Positions 23,821 to 32,375 of a DNA stretch of 64,000 nucleotides are shown here, one piece after another. Source of the DNA: Ignavibacteria bacterium (lineage in GTDB: Bacteria; Bacteroidota; Ignavibacteria; Kapaibacteriales; Kapaibacteriaceae). Position 1 is the stretch's first letter. The number at the start of each line of letters is the position of its first letter. The translations under genes and the position numbers were made by a program. The DNA is taken from positions 226,188 to 290,187 of the forward strand of contig VGVV01000002.1 of NCBI GenBank assembly GCA_016873895.1. The letters are read 5' to 3'. The notes beneath the pieces are model-generated. The model had not been told where the DNA came from, did no database searches, and saw only the letters and a list, made by a program, of their open reading frames with translations.

Positions 23821-24951
23821 TTATAGATTACCTCGAAGGGCTTGTTCTCGTTCAATAGACTCGAACAAAGCCTTGAAGTTTCCTTTTCCGAAAGATTGAG
23901 CGCCACGGCGCTGTATGATTTCAAAGAATAACGTTGGGCGGTCTTCAACCGGTTTAGTGAAGATCTGTAGAAGATACCCTTCGTCATCACGATCAACAAG
24001 AATGTTTAGCTCGCGCAACGCCTTGATATCTTCGTCGATCGATCCAACCCTATCAAGAAGATCTGCATAGTACGTCTCGGGTACATGCAGAAACTGAACA
24101 CCACGGCGTCGAAGTTCAGATACCGTATGAAGGATATCGTTTGTTGCAACTGCGATGTGTTGCACGCCCGGCCCACTATAAAACTCGATGTATTCTTCGA
24201 TCTGACTCTTCTTCTTGCCGGAAGCTGGCTCGTTGATAGGGAACTTGACATACCCTGTTCCATTCGAGACCACTTTCGACATCAGAGCGGAGTACTCAGT
24301 CGAGATGTCCTTGTCGTCAAACGTTAACAGGAGTTTAAATCCCAGCACCTCTTCATAAAACGAAACCCAGCGATCCATCTGGCCAAGCTCAACATTGCCT
24401 ACACAATGATCTACGTGCACCAAACCAACGGGCTCACTGTGATATCCATCACTGGTGGCAACAAACCCGGGCATAAATACGCCGCGATAGTTCTTGCGTT
24501 CTACAAATGTGTGGACTGTATCGCCATACGTGCCGATTGTGGCAACAACCACCTCGCCATCTGCATCTGTTAAAACCGTTGGTTCCTGAATGCTAACTGC
24601 TCCGCGTTCTGTAGTAGCCTCCCATGCTGAACGGGCATCGTCTACCCATAGGGCAAGTGTCTTTACACCATCGCCATGCTTGGCAATATGCTGCGTCATG
24701 GCGTTGTCTGAGCGAAGTGGCGTTGTTAAGACAAGTCGAATCTTGCCTTGCTGCAGAACGTACGAGGCACGGTCACGAAGCCCGGTCTCAGGGCCTGCAT
24801 AGGCTACAAGCTGAAAACCAAATGCTGTTCGATAGAAGTATGCAGATTGTTTCGCGTTGCCGCAGTATATCTCAACGTAGTCGGTGCCATTCAACGGCAA
24901 GAAGTCCTCGGTCACAGCAACGCTTTGTGCATCAAGTGTCTCGGAGCTCAT
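23821..24951 (-). CDS. hppD: 4-hydroxyphenylpyruvate dioxygenase
   Basis: The 376-residue protein has the two-VOC-domain layout of HPPD. The Fe(II) ligands are visible as His182 (HVDHCVGNV), His265 (PGVQHIAVAT) and Glu344 (FFEIIQRRG). The N-terminal domain (NGTDYVEIYCGN) is the non-catalytic half. The enzyme converts 4-hydroxyphenylpyruvate to homogentisate with O2, in tyrosine breakdown. No homogentisate dioxygenase gene is near, so catabolism or quinone/pigment precursor supply are both possible. It heads a two-gene unit with gdhA, which could handle the amino group released by tyrosine transamination. Confidence 0.96.
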   Translation of the reverse strand: MSSETLDAQSVAVTEDFLPLNGTDYVEIYCGNAKQSAYFYRTAFGFQLVAYAGPETGLRDRASYVLQQGKIRLVLTTPLRSDNAMTQHIAKHGDGVKTLALWVDDARSAWEATTERGAVSIQEPTVLTDADGEVVVATIGTYGDTVHTFVERKNYRGVFMPGFVATSDGYHSEPVGLVHVDHCVGNVELGQMDRWVSFYEEVLGFKLLLTFDDKDISTEYSALMSKVVSNGTGYVKFPINEPASGKKKSQIEEYIEFYSGPGVQHIAVATNDILHTVSELRRRGVQFLHVPETYYADLLDRVGSIDEDIKALRELNILVDRDDEGYLLQIFTKPVEDRPTLFFEIIQRRGAQSFGKGNFKALFESIEREQALRGNL

Positions 24952-25014
24952 TGTCTCTCAGCCTCATGTATTCCATGTTGATAACGTTGTTCGGTAGTAA
25001 ACAACCAATTCCTG

Positions 25015-25022
25015 CAAAACTA
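25015..25022 (-). promoter_or_regulatory. Putative -7 box for hppD-gdhA
   Basis: The minus strand reads TAGTTTTG, an exact TAnnTTTG match, about 64 nt upstream of the hppD ATG. No clear -33 element lies at the standard spacing. Confidence 0.4.
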
Positions 25023-25035
25023 CAAACCGCATCTC

Positions 25036-25043
25036 TATCTTCG
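25036..25043 (+). promoter_or_regulatory. Putative -7 box for the ansA operon
   Basis: TATCTTCG, one mismatch from the FCB consensus, lies 32 nt upstream of the ansA ATG. It points away from the hppD box, which is 14 nt to its left. Confidence 0.3.
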
Positions 25044-25075
25044 CGGTTGATAGTGCCTGAAAGTTACCCTCACTG

Positions 25076-26080
25076 ATGCCTGACAGACCACAAATAGCGA
25101 TTATTTTCACTGGTGGAACAATTGCCTCGAAGCTCGATAGAGAATGGGGCGGTGTAGTGCCAAGTATGTCGGGCGGAGAGATACTTGTGCGTATTCCAGA
25201 GATACAGCACATGGCAGACGTGGTTGTTCATGAGTACGGTACATATCCTGGCCCGCACATCACGCCGATACACATGTTGGAACTGTCGCGGATTGTGCAG
25301 AATTATTTTGATGATCCGAGCATTCGTGGCGTGATTATCACGCACGGCACAGATACGCTTGAGGAGACAGCGTACTTTCTCGATTCTACCGTTGCAAGTG
25401 CAAAGCCGGTGATTGTCGTGGGTGCGATGAGAAACAGTAGTGAACCTGATTGGGATGGTCCACGAAATCTGCGAGATGCTGTAACGGCTGCTACGTCAGG
25501 GAATTTGCACGAAATGGGTGTAATTGTATGTCTTGGGGGTATAATGACGGCTGCCTCTGAGACATCAAAGACCAATACAGAAGCGTTGTCGACGTTTACA
25601 AGTTTCGACTTTGGTCCGGTCGGACGCATCACAAACGGCATTGTGTTTCTACATCGCAGACCCCAGCATAGGCAGGTCTTTCATGTAGAAAACATACCTG
25701 CATTCGTTCCGTTGTTAAAACTCTATTCGGGTATGGATGCCACGCTTGTCGATATATGTCTTGCTAAAGGGGCTAACGGTCTCGTTGTCGAAGCTTTTGG
25801 CGTAGGTAACGTAACACCACCTGTTTTTTATGCTCTAAAAAAGGTCGTGGCTTCTGGAGTACCAGTGGTACTTGTTTCTCGTTGTCCAGTGGGGCGCGTT
25901 GAGCATCTTTATGCATATGAGGGGGCTGGACGTCATCTTCACGAAGCGGGTGTTGTCTTCGCCGACTATCTCAACGGACAGAAGGCGCGCATCAAACTGA
26001 TCTGCGCACTCGGCGCTGGGCTTTCCAACCCAGAAATTAAACAAGCATTCGAATGGGCCGATGCTCAACAAACCTCATGA
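25076..26080 (+). CDS. ansA: L-asparaginase (type I / cytoplasmic family)
   Basis: The 334-residue protein shows both active-site threonine segments: FTGGTIASK near the N-terminus and ITHGTDTLEETAYFL at about residues 83-97. There is no signal peptide, so it resembles cytoplasmic type I asparaginases. The enzyme hydrolyses asparagine to aspartate and ammonia; a role in archaeal-type Glu-tRNA(Gln) amidotransfer is unlikely without GatE. Its stop codon overlaps the alr start (ATGA). It opens the ansA-alr-scpA-scpB unit. Confidence 0.93.
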   Translation: MPDRPQIAIIFTGGTIASKLDREWGGVVPSMSGGEILVRIPEIQHMADVVVHEYGTYPGPHITPIHMLELSRIVQNYFDDPSIRGVIITHGTDTLEETAYFLDSTVASAKPVIVVGAMRNSSEPDWDGPRNLRDAVTAATSGNLHEMGVIVCLGGIMTAASETSKTNTEALSTFTSFDFGPVGRITNGIVFLHRRPQHRQVFHVENIPAFVPLLKLYSGMDATLVDICLAKGANGLVVEAFGVGNVTPPVFYALKKVVASGVPVVLVSRCPVGRVEHLYAYEGAGRHLHEAGVVFADYLNGQKARIKLICALGAGLSNPEIKQAFEWADAQQTS

Positions 26081-27213
26081 GAAGTACTCAAGTACATATA
26101 GATCTTGATGCACTGGAGTGGAATTTTTCCTGTGTTAAACGAAGGGCTGCTGGCAAGCATGTGTTGGGCCTCGTTAAGGCGAACGCATACGGCCACGGCA
26201 TGGTCCCAATTGCCAAAGCATTGCAGTCTCTTGGCATAGATATGCTCGGGACCGCCATCGCAGACGAGGCGGTTGAGTTGCGAAACAACGGTGTTAGCAC
26301 AGACATGATTATTCTGACGCCAGTGGAAGCACACGAAGTTCAGCAGGTTGCAAGGAATGGATTCCATGCGGTTGCTTGCGCGGTTGAACAAATTGAGGCA
26401 CTCTCGCAGGCAGCTGTTTCTGAGTCTAGCACCGTGCCGGTACATTTGTACATTGATACAGGCATGCTGCGGGAGGGATTTCGTGTGCACGAGGCTGTCG
26501 AAGCAGCCAAACAACTAACTACGATGCCGGGCATTGAGCTAGTCGGGGTGTGCACACACTTTGCCACTGCCGACGATCCAGCAAGCCCCTTTTTACAAAA
26601 TCAACTCGAACAGTTCAAGGTTGCCCTAGACCTGCTAGACCAATCAGGCTTTCAGTTCCAGTACGTTCACGCGGCAAACTCTGGAGCATTGTGGATGGAT
26701 ATCAGCACCCATTTTACGATGGTACGAACAGGTCTGTCGTTGTTTGGCTATGCCGTAGGTGCAGAAACAGATCCAGCACTCAGGCCCGTATTGTCTGTGC
26801 GATCTGCTATCAACTCGATCCGAACAGCATTCCCTGGAGATTCCGTTAGCTACGGTCAGCGCTTTACTGCAACAGAACAATGCACAATTGCTACGGTGCC
26901 AATTGGATACGGTGATGGGTATCTTCGCGGACTTACAGGTATTGGCCAATGCATCATCGGTGGCAAGCGATACCCGATCGTGGGGTCGATTTGCATGGAC
27001 GAGCTGATGGTAAATCTGGGCCAAGATCCCTGCAGTATTGGACAAGAGGTAGTTTTACTTGGGAGCCAGTTGGGTACTGATGGCTGCTTCGACGCCATTG
27101 ATGCTATCGAACTTGCAGCAATGGCCAGAACAATACCTTATGAAATCATAACAGCTTTTTCAGCACGAGTGCCACGTGTATACCACGGCCGCCTCTTGTC
27201 TGTTTTAGCGTAA
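26077..27213 (+). CDS. alr: Alanine racemase
   Basis: The 378-residue enzyme has the PLP lysine Lys34 in GLVKANAYGHG and the second catalytic Tyr in the DSVSYGQRF region. YGDGY (residues about 281-285) and ICMDELMVNL match the C-terminal beta domain. It makes D-alanine for peptidoglycan. I chose the ATG at 26077, which overlaps the ansA stop codon (ATGA), because it gives the family's N-terminus STQVHIDLDALEWN; an upstream in-frame start at 26053 would lie inside ansA. Confidence 0.95.
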   Translation: MRSTQVHIDLDALEWNFSCVKRRAAGKHVLGLVKANAYGHGMVPIAKALQSLGIDMLGTAIADEAVELRNNGVSTDMIILTPVEAHEVQQVARNGFHAVACAVEQIEALSQAAVSESSTVPVHLYIDTGMLREGFRVHEAVEAAKQLTTMPGIELVGVCTHFATADDPASPFLQNQLEQFKVALDLLDQSGFQFQYVHAANSGALWMDISTHFTMVRTGLSLFGYAVGAETDPALRPVLSVRSAINSIRTAFPGDSVSYGQRFTATEQCTIATVPIGYGDGYLRGLTGIGQCIIGGKRYPIVGSICMDELMVNLGQDPCSIGQEVVLLGSQLGTDGCFDAIDAIELAAMARTIPYEIITAFSARVPRVYHGRLLSVLA

Positions 27214-27233
27214 CGAGGAATACGAGACAGCGC

Positions 27234-28019
27234 ATGTACAGTGTACGATTACAGAACTTCGAGGGACCGCTAGACCTGCTCTTGTTTTTTATCAAGCGGG
27301 ACGAGCTCGATATATACGATATACCCATTGCATCGATAACACAAGAGTTCCTTGAGTATGTCAAGGTTCTCGAGCTACTTGATCTTGAGCTGGCTGGCGA
27401 GTTTATCGTAATGGCCTCAATGCTGGTGCAGATCAAAGCTCAAATGTTGTTGCCGCGTGACGAGAAAGAGGGTGTGGCCCCAGGTACGATAGACGAAGAT
27501 GATCCTCGCGCAGAGCTCGTCAAGAGGCTACTGGAATACAAGCGCTATCGGGAGGCGTCTGATTCTTTGTCGATTTCTGCCGACAACCAAAAGTACGTGT
27601 TGTATCGTCAGATCTTCGAAGCAGAAGAGATTCATGCCTCGGAAAATTCTTCCTACAGAAATGCAACGCTCTTTGATCTGTTGAAAGCACTCAAACGTGC
27701 CATCGACAAAGCCCCAGAGAAAGCCGAACCGCATGTCGTAACTCGATTCCCGATTACCGTGGAAGAAAAGTCTGACGAGATCATGCATGTGTTGAAAACA
27801 AAGTCTGCAGCGCGATTCTTTGAGCTTGTCTCTGGACTAACGAAGATGCACATTGTAGTAACATTCATAGCACTGCTAGAGTTGGCAAAGCTGCAACGAA
27901 TATTGGTACAGCAAGACCTGCGTTTCGATGATATCGTTATTGTCGAACGCAAGGATGAAGAACAACCGCAAACATCGAATGAAGATGAGTCTGATCAGGA
28001 CTCGGAGACAACGTCATGA
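27234..28019 (+). CDS. scpA: Segregation and condensation protein A
   Basis: The 261-residue protein begins with the ScpA kleisin signature YSVRLQNFEGPLDLLLFFIK (split) and continues DIYDIPIASITQEFLEYV. A winged-helix C-terminal part lies at about 180-230. The tail is acidic and Glu/Asp-rich. ScpA bridges the SMC heads and binds ScpB in the bacterial condensin that compacts and segregates the chromosome. scpB overlaps it by 4 nt, the usual order. The smc gene is not in the window. Confidence 0.96.
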   Translation: MYSVRLQNFEGPLDLLLFFIKRDELDIYDIPIASITQEFLEYVKVLELLDLELAGEFIVMASMLVQIKAQMLLPRDEKEGVAPGTIDEDDPRAELVKRLLEYKRYREASDSLSISADNQKYVLYRQIFEAEEIHASENSSYRNATLFDLLKALKRAIDKAPEKAEPHVVTRFPITVEEKSDEIMHVLKTKSAARFFELVSGLTKMHIVVTFIALLELAKLQRILVQQDLRFDDIVIVERKDEEQPQTSNEDESDQDSETTS

Positions 28020-28933
28020 CCGATATTGAACAAGAAAAATTTGAAAAGGATGTAGCAACACGAGAGTTGCCATACTTTTTTACGCTTGAACGAGCAGACC
28101 AGTTGCATGCGCTTGAGGCGTTGATTTTTGCCAGTGAGGAGCCCCTTTCAAACCGATCGCTGCATAGGCTTCTAGTTCTTGAAGACCCAACGCAGCAGGA
28201 CCCTGGACAGCAACAACTGCCATTGGATGGAGAACAACCTGTAGTACCGGAAATTGTGCTGCCAACGTTTGATGTTCCGAAAGGCTTTTTTGAAGAACTG
28301 GTTGATGAAATCAACGACGACCTCGTGCAGTCGCAGAGGCCATATCGTATTGTCAAGATTGCAGGGGGCTATCAGTTTGCAACAACCCCACAGCACGGTA
28401 ATCTTGTGCAGCGGCTGTTGAAAGCTAAGAACAGGAGGCGCCTAACGCAGGCTGCGCTCGAGACCATTGCTATCATCGCATACAGGCAGCCGATAACCAA
28501 GGGAGAGATAGACGCTATTCGGGGCGTCAATGCTGGAGAAGTTGTCAATTCGCTGGTCGAGAAGCAACTCATCTCGATGGTTGGACGTGCAGAGACCCCA
28601 GGCAAGCCGTTGCTTTATGGTACAACTGAGGAATTTCTACGCGTCTTTGGATTGAATTCATTGTCAGATCTTCCAAAGCTGCGCGAGATAGATGACCTTC
28701 TGAAAACAACAACAACTATGATCGACATGGACGAAACGATTTCGATACAGACTGATCACAGAACGTTGCGCAAACAATTGGCTCTCTTGTTGGACGGGGA
28801 GCGCCCCACTGCTCCTGAGGAGGAGATGCAATCCGAAGCAACTTCCGGCGCGTATTGGGTTCAAGAACAACTCGATGAAGTCGCACCGGAAGACACGGAG
28901 AGCGAAGAGTTACCAAGCGACCCGCAGGATTAG
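28016..28933 (+). CDS. scpB: Segregation and condensation protein B
   Basis: The 305-residue protein has the two winged-helix domains of ScpB. The core reads RRLTQAALETIAIIAYRQP, then KGEIDAIRGVNAGEVV, and GRAETPGKPLLYGTT near residue 200. An insertion of about 40 residues rich in Gln and Pro (about 55-90) lies inside the first domain, and an acidic tail extends from about 265. It dimerises and binds ScpA. The end overlaps the convergent MBL hydrolase gene by 4 nt. Confidence 0.95.
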   Translation: MTDIEQEKFEKDVATRELPYFFTLERADQLHALEALIFASEEPLSNRSLHRLLVLEDPTQQDPGQQQLPLDGEQPVVPEIVLPTFDVPKGFFEELVDEINDDLVQSQRPYRIVKIAGGYQFATTPQHGNLVQRLLKAKNRRRLTQAALETIAIIAYRQPITKGEIDAIRGVNAGEVVNSLVEKQLISMVGRAETPGKPLLYGTTEEFLRVFGLNSLSDLPKLREIDDLLKTTTTMIDMDETISIQTDHRTLRKQLALLLDGERPTAPEEEMQSEATSGAYWVQEQLDEVAPEDTESEELPSDPQD

Positions 28934-29703
28934 ACGGACTCTACAACGAGTCCATCGTAGCAGAACTCTACACCAGGGGGCAGCAACTGGCTGTCTCGAG
29001 CATGGAGCACCTGATGTGCGATGTGCGTTAGATACGTTCGTCTCGGCTGAGTCAAACCAATGATTGCCAAAGATTCGTGAATTGTGAAGTGCGTGGGATG
29101 AGGGTCCCAACGCAGACCATCAATTATGAGAACGTCTAGGTCTTGCAACAATGCCAGCGAGCTGTCAGGAATATGGTTAGTATCTGTACAGTAGGCTAGG
29201 TTCTCGAATCGGTAGCCATTAACTCTCATGTTGCGCCCATGGCGCATGGGGATTGGCGTTACTTCGATGCCCCCAGCTACAAATGGCGTATCGTTGATGT
29301 AGTTCACATGAACATTGGGAACCGAAGCTCCAGTTGATTCAACAAGCCCAAACGCATATGGGAATGTACTCTTGAGTACCTCAATAGTTTCGTGCATTCC
29401 ATGGACCTCTACCGCCCGGCCGCTGCGAAACGCATACGGTCGCAGATCATCAAAGCCACCGATGTGATCGAAGTGATGATGCGTATAGATGACAGCATCG
29501 ATATCGAGTACCTTGTGATTGAGCATCTGCTGACGAAAGTCCGCCGATGTGTCGATAACCAGTGTGGCTGTGCCGGTCTCAACAAGCAGTGAGGTTCTCA
29601 GGCGCTTGTCTCGGATGTCTGGGCTTGTGCACGTTGGGCACTCACACGCAACGGTGGGCACGCCTGTAGAGGTGCCACTACCGAGAACAGTAGCACGAAT
29701 CAT
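28930..29703 (-). CDS. MBL-fold metallo-hydrolase (PhnP-like)
   Basis: The 257-residue protein has the metal-binding THHHFDHIGG motif at about 75-84. Its N-terminus, LGSGTSTGVPTVACECPTC, is typical of PhnP-like cytoplasmic phosphodiesterases, with Cys residues (CECPTC) that bind structural zinc in PhnP. Later ligands appear in PMRHGRNM and near CTDTNHIP. PhnP itself cleaves cyclic ribose phosphates, but there are no phn genes here and many Bacteroidota carry this protein next to lipA or lipB. Substrate unknown. It overlaps lipA by 4 nt and is the last gene of the unit. Confidence 0.9.
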   Translation of the reverse strand: MIRATVLGSGTSTGVPTVACECPTCTSPDIRDKRLRTSLLVETGTATLVIDTSADFRQQMLNHKVLDIDAVIYTHHHFDHIGGFDDLRPYAFRSGRAVEVHGMHETIEVLKSTFPYAFGLVESTGASVPNVHVNYINDTPFVAGGIEVTPIPMRHGRNMRVNGYRFENLAYCTDTNHIPDSSLALLQDLDVLIIDGLRWDPHPTHFTIHESLAIIGLTQPRRTYLTHIAHQVLHARDSQLLPPGVEFCYDGLVVESV

Positions 29704-30575
29704 ACGTGACGTTCTGCGTGATACGAACTTCGAACAAGCGGACCTGATTCAACAACGTTGAAGCCCATTGCAAGTCCTTCGACTTCGTAATGCTTAAACT
29801 CGTCGGGATGAACGAATCGATCAACAGGAAGGTGATTTTTTGTGGGCTGCAGGTATTGGCCGAGTGTAAGAACATCAACCTGCACCTTTACGAGCTCTGA
29901 CATCACGTCGAGCACTTCTGCCGGTGTTTCGCCCAGGCCAAGCATAACCCCGGTCTTCGTGCGCATTCCTTGACGCTTCGACTCTGCTAAAACATCCAGC
30001 GTCCACTGGAATCTACCTTGCGGGCGCACATGCTTGTAGAGTCTCGGTACAGTTTCGGTATTATGATTCAGGATGTCTGGGCGAGCATCAATAATGCGCT
30101 GCAGATTCGACATGTTCCCTTTAAAATCGGGCACCAAAACTTCGATCGTTGTTGTTGGAGACAACTCTCGTGAAAATCTGATCGTTTCAGCCCAGATCGT
30201 AGAGCCGCCATCTTTGAGCTCGTCGCGGTTTACTGAGGTGATAACGGCATGCTTCAGATTCATCGATGCGATGGCCTCAGCAACACGGCGGGGCTCATCG
30301 TAATCAACAGGTAGGGGGCGACCCGTCTTCACTGCACAGAAACCACAGGAGCGCGTGCAGGTGTCGCCATGAATCATAAACGTTGCTGTACCAGCATTCC
30401 AACACTCTGAAATATTGGGACAACGAGCTTCCTCGCACACTGTGTGAAGGGCTTTTGAGCGCATCATTGACTTAATGCGGGCATAATCCTCTCCACCAGG
30501 CGCACGAACTTTAAGCCATTCGGGCCTACGCGCTTGCTGTTCTTGAGTAGGTATTACTGGAAGGTCGAGCATCAT
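29700..30575 (-). CDS. lipA: Lipoyl synthase
   Basis: The 291-residue radical SAM enzyme shows both clusters' ligands: the auxiliary cluster motif CEEARCPNISEC and the radical SAM motif CTRSCGFC. It also has the C-terminal SSYHAE segment, whose first Ser ligates the auxiliary cluster. It inserts two sulfurs into octanoyl groups on lipoyl domains, such as those of the E2 at 7.5 kb. The start could be either of two consecutive ATGs (30575 or 30572). It lies 13 nt after the FlgO-like gene and overlaps the MBL hydrolase gene by 4 nt. lipB is not in the window. Confidence 0.97.
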   Translation of the reverse strand: MMLDLPVIPTQEQQARRPEWLKVRAPGGEDYARIKSMMRSKALHTVCEEARCPNISECWNAGTATFMIHGDTCTRSCGFCAVKTGRPLPVDYDEPRRVAEAIASMNLKHAVITSVNRDELKDGGSTIWAETIRFSRELSPTTTIEVLVPDFKGNMSNLQRIIDARPDILNHNTETVPRLYKHVRPQGRFQWTLDVLAESKRQGMRTKTGVMLGLGETPAEVLDVMSELVKVQVDVLTLGQYLQPTKNHLPVDRFVHPDEFKHYEVEGLAMGFNVVESGPLVRSSYHAERHV

Positions 30576-30588
30576 AGAAGGTCTTACT

Positions 30589-31074
30589 CTATTGTAGGGC
30601 TGGAGTTATGCGTTTCACGATGGGACGAATTGCTTCGAGATAGGTTGTAGGAGACTTCAACAGATCTTTAGCCTGATTCGTTTGATCTGCAAGCATTGAC
30701 TCCAGGTCGTACACATAACAATTGATCAGTACACGTTCGCCACGCAGCTGAAAGTTTCCCTGGACAGCCTTGCGAACACCTAAGCCTCTGACTGCCTTCC
30801 ACATGTCGGACTCGTATTGCGGATTTGTGGGGTCAAGATTCAAATCTGCAATCGCCATCTCTACACTATCTGCAGGAACGATATGATACGTTGCGCCGGA
30901 AGGATCCGCCGCATTGAGAGCGGTTCGAAGCGAATCAGCAAACTGAATGCACCACAAGTTGTACTTGATGTCGTGATCCATGTTGCGAAATGGCAAGACG
31001 GCGATTCGGACCTGTGATGGCGCAGCCACAAAGCCTGCAAACAGCACGCCGACGATGACAAATAGGCGTTTAAT
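30589..31074 (-). CDS. Secreted FlgO/CsgG-like protein with a probable AUU start
   Basis: The mature part (VRIAVLPFRNMDHD, then DSLRTALNAADP and VRGLGVRKAVQGNFQL) resembles the FlgO/CsgG-N-like fold of envelope proteins that act on outer-membrane or stress pathways. A signal peptide reads KRLFVIVGVLFAGFVAAPSQ. That peptide begins right after an ATT codon at 31074, itself preceded by the best ribosome-binding site around (GAGGAGG, 4 nt away). ATGs at 31143 and 31137 are in frame but would add a 21-23-residue non-signal extension starting just past the rnpB 3' end. I therefore place the start at the ATT, giving 161 residues. It precedes lipA by 13 nt. Exact role unknown. Confidence 0.65.
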   Translation of the reverse strand: MKRLFVIVGVLFAGFVAAPSQVRIAVLPFRNMDHDIKYNLWCIQFADSLRTALNAADPSGATYHIVPADSVEMAIADLNLDPTNPQYESDMWKAVRGLGVRKAVQGNFQLRGERVLINCYVYDLESMLADQTNQAKDLLKSPTTYLEAIRPIVKRITPALQ

Positions 31075-31086
31075 AGAACCTCCTCG

Positions 31087-31109
31087 AAAAACGTTATGCG
31101 TTAATAACG
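31087..31109 (-). terminator. Weak terminator or attenuator between rnpB and the FlgO-like gene
   Basis: On the minus strand CGTTAT pairs with ATAACG around a 6-nt loop and is followed by TTTTT. The stem is short and AT-rich. It lies about 55 nt past the rnpB 3' end and just upstream of the GAGGAGG ribosome-binding site of the FlgO-like gene. Confidence 0.4.
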
Positions 31110-31140
31110 AATAGTTACGTCTGGATGTTCCAGCCATGTG

Positions 31141-31148
31141 CAAAACTA
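31141..31148 (-). promoter_or_regulatory. Putative -7 box for the FlgO-like gene and lipA
   Basis: The minus strand reads TAGTTTTG, an exact TAnnTTTG match, between rnpB and the FlgO-like gene. Transcription from it would start within or after the ATG at 31137, which argues against that ATG as the translation start. Confidence 0.35.
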
Positions 31149-31162
31149 GCTACTTCGTGTGA

Positions 31163-31585
31163 TTGTGCTCGGAGATGCCTGTAAGCCGAATTCTGTCTTC
31201 TCGAATGAACGAGGAGGCAGTCATTTATCTGGGATTAACGTTACCGCTAACCTCAAGCAACCTACCCGAATGAAGTTACCCGAAGGTAAAACGAACGAAC
31301 AGCCCGTTAACACAAATGCTCTTCATTCTGCTTGGTCTTGCTCCGTGCGGGGTTTGCCGATCCAATCAGTCGCCTGATTGATGGTAGGCTCTTACCCTGC
31401 CATTTCACCCTTACCAGAAGGCGTGCAAGCAGGCATTCTGGCGGTATCTTTCTGTTGCACTTTCCGTTGGCTCGAAACGGATTGCTCCGCCCCTTACCAC
31501 CTTCCCGTTAGGAAGCGCACTGTTCTGTGGAGTTCGGACTTTCCTCTCTGTTGTCAGAGCAACTGCCCGGCATCCCCGAGAACAA
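31163..31585 (-). ncRNA. rnpB: RNase P RNA (bacterial type A)
   Basis: Read on the minus strand, the region has the universal RNase P cores: GAGGAAAGTCCGAACTCCAC near the 5' end, GGGTAAGAGCCTACCATCAA in the middle and GGCTTACAGGCATCTCCGAG at the 3' end. The outermost P1 helix can be drawn between TGTTCTCGGGGATGCC and GGCATCTCCGAGCACA, which sets the ends to within a few bases. It is the catalytic RNA that matures tRNA 5' ends. It accounts for the long gap between the FlgO-like gene and the zinc-ribbon gene. Length of about 423 nt is normal. Confidence 0.95.
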
Positions 31586-31606
31586 TCCACGAGTAGTGTT
31601 TTTAAC

Positions 31607-32350
31607 CTAGCTGTGTTCTTCCATTACTGCATCGATTTCTACATCAACATCATCTGTAAACAGAATGCGACCGCAGTTTTCGCATGTGTACATTTTATCG
31701 CGTTGATATTTCATTTCCATGATACGTTGCGATGGGATTGCCGAGTAGCATCCACTGCATGAATTACGACGGATGGCAACGGCAGCATTCGAGTGGAACT
31801 TACGGATGCGCTCATACTCAATCTCGATTGTATCGTCCAAGGCAGCGATGAGCTTGAGACGCACATCGAGAAACTTGCGCATTTCGTCGTTATGGTCTCC
31901 GCTGAGATCTGCCAACTCCTGCTGCTTCGTGGCTAGCTTTTCTTGCGCGTCCTCTAAAACTGTTTCCTGCTGAGCTAACGTCTGACGCAGGTTCTCCTCG
32001 CGGACGCCTGCCGTGCGGAGGCGCTCATCCAACGAGGCACGTTCTTGTTTGAGGTGCTCGATCTCTTTGGTGATGGCATCGAACTCACGGTTGTTCTTGA
32101 CTTGGAACTGCTGCTTTGCCAAGCGCTGCTCTTTGTCGATGCTTTCTTGTGCTGTAACATGCGCAGTGCCGCGGAGATGGTCGAGATCTTCAAGTGACTG
32201 TTTTGTAACAGCTGCGTCGGCAAGACGGTCTTTCACCAGGGATTCTAGTTTCTTGACTTCAATCGGCAAGTCACCTAGCTCGTCGTGAAGTTCGTCAAGC
32301 TGTGCGTCGATTGCTGCAAGCTTTGCCAATAGCTGAATCTGTTGTTCCAT
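31607..32350 (-). CDS. C4-type zinc ribbon / coiled-coil protein (COG1579)
   Basis: The 247-residue protein is a long helical coiled coil (about residues 1-175, Leu/Gln/Glu/Lys-rich) followed by a zinc ribbon with CSGCYSAIP and CENCGRILF. This is the COG1579 layout. Relatives are thought to bind nucleic acid, but the molecular role is unsettled. It follows nif3 by 25 nt and precedes rnpB, an arrangement I recall as common in Bacteroidota. No signal peptide; cytoplasmic. Confidence 0.9.
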   Translation of the reverse strand: MEQQIQLLAKLAAIDAQLDELHDELGDLPIEVKKLESLVKDRLADAAVTKQSLEDLDHLRGTAHVTAQESIDKEQRLAKQQFQVKNNREFDAITKEIEHLKQERASLDERLRTAGVREENLRQTLAQQETVLEDAQEKLATKQQELADLSGDHNDEMRKFLDVRLKLIAALDDTIEIEYERIRKFHSNAAVAIRRNSCSGCYSAIPSQRIMEMKYQRDKMYTCENCGRILFTDDVDVEIDAVMEEHS

Positions 32351-32375
32351 GTCTTTCCCTTAGTAAGAAAACCGT

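Noticed and set aside
31135..31143. ATG starts at 31143/31137 for the FlgO-like protein
   Set aside because: They abut the rnpB 3' end, lie upstream of a hairpin with a T-run and would put 21-23 charged residues before the signal peptide. I prefer the ATT start, though this is not proven.
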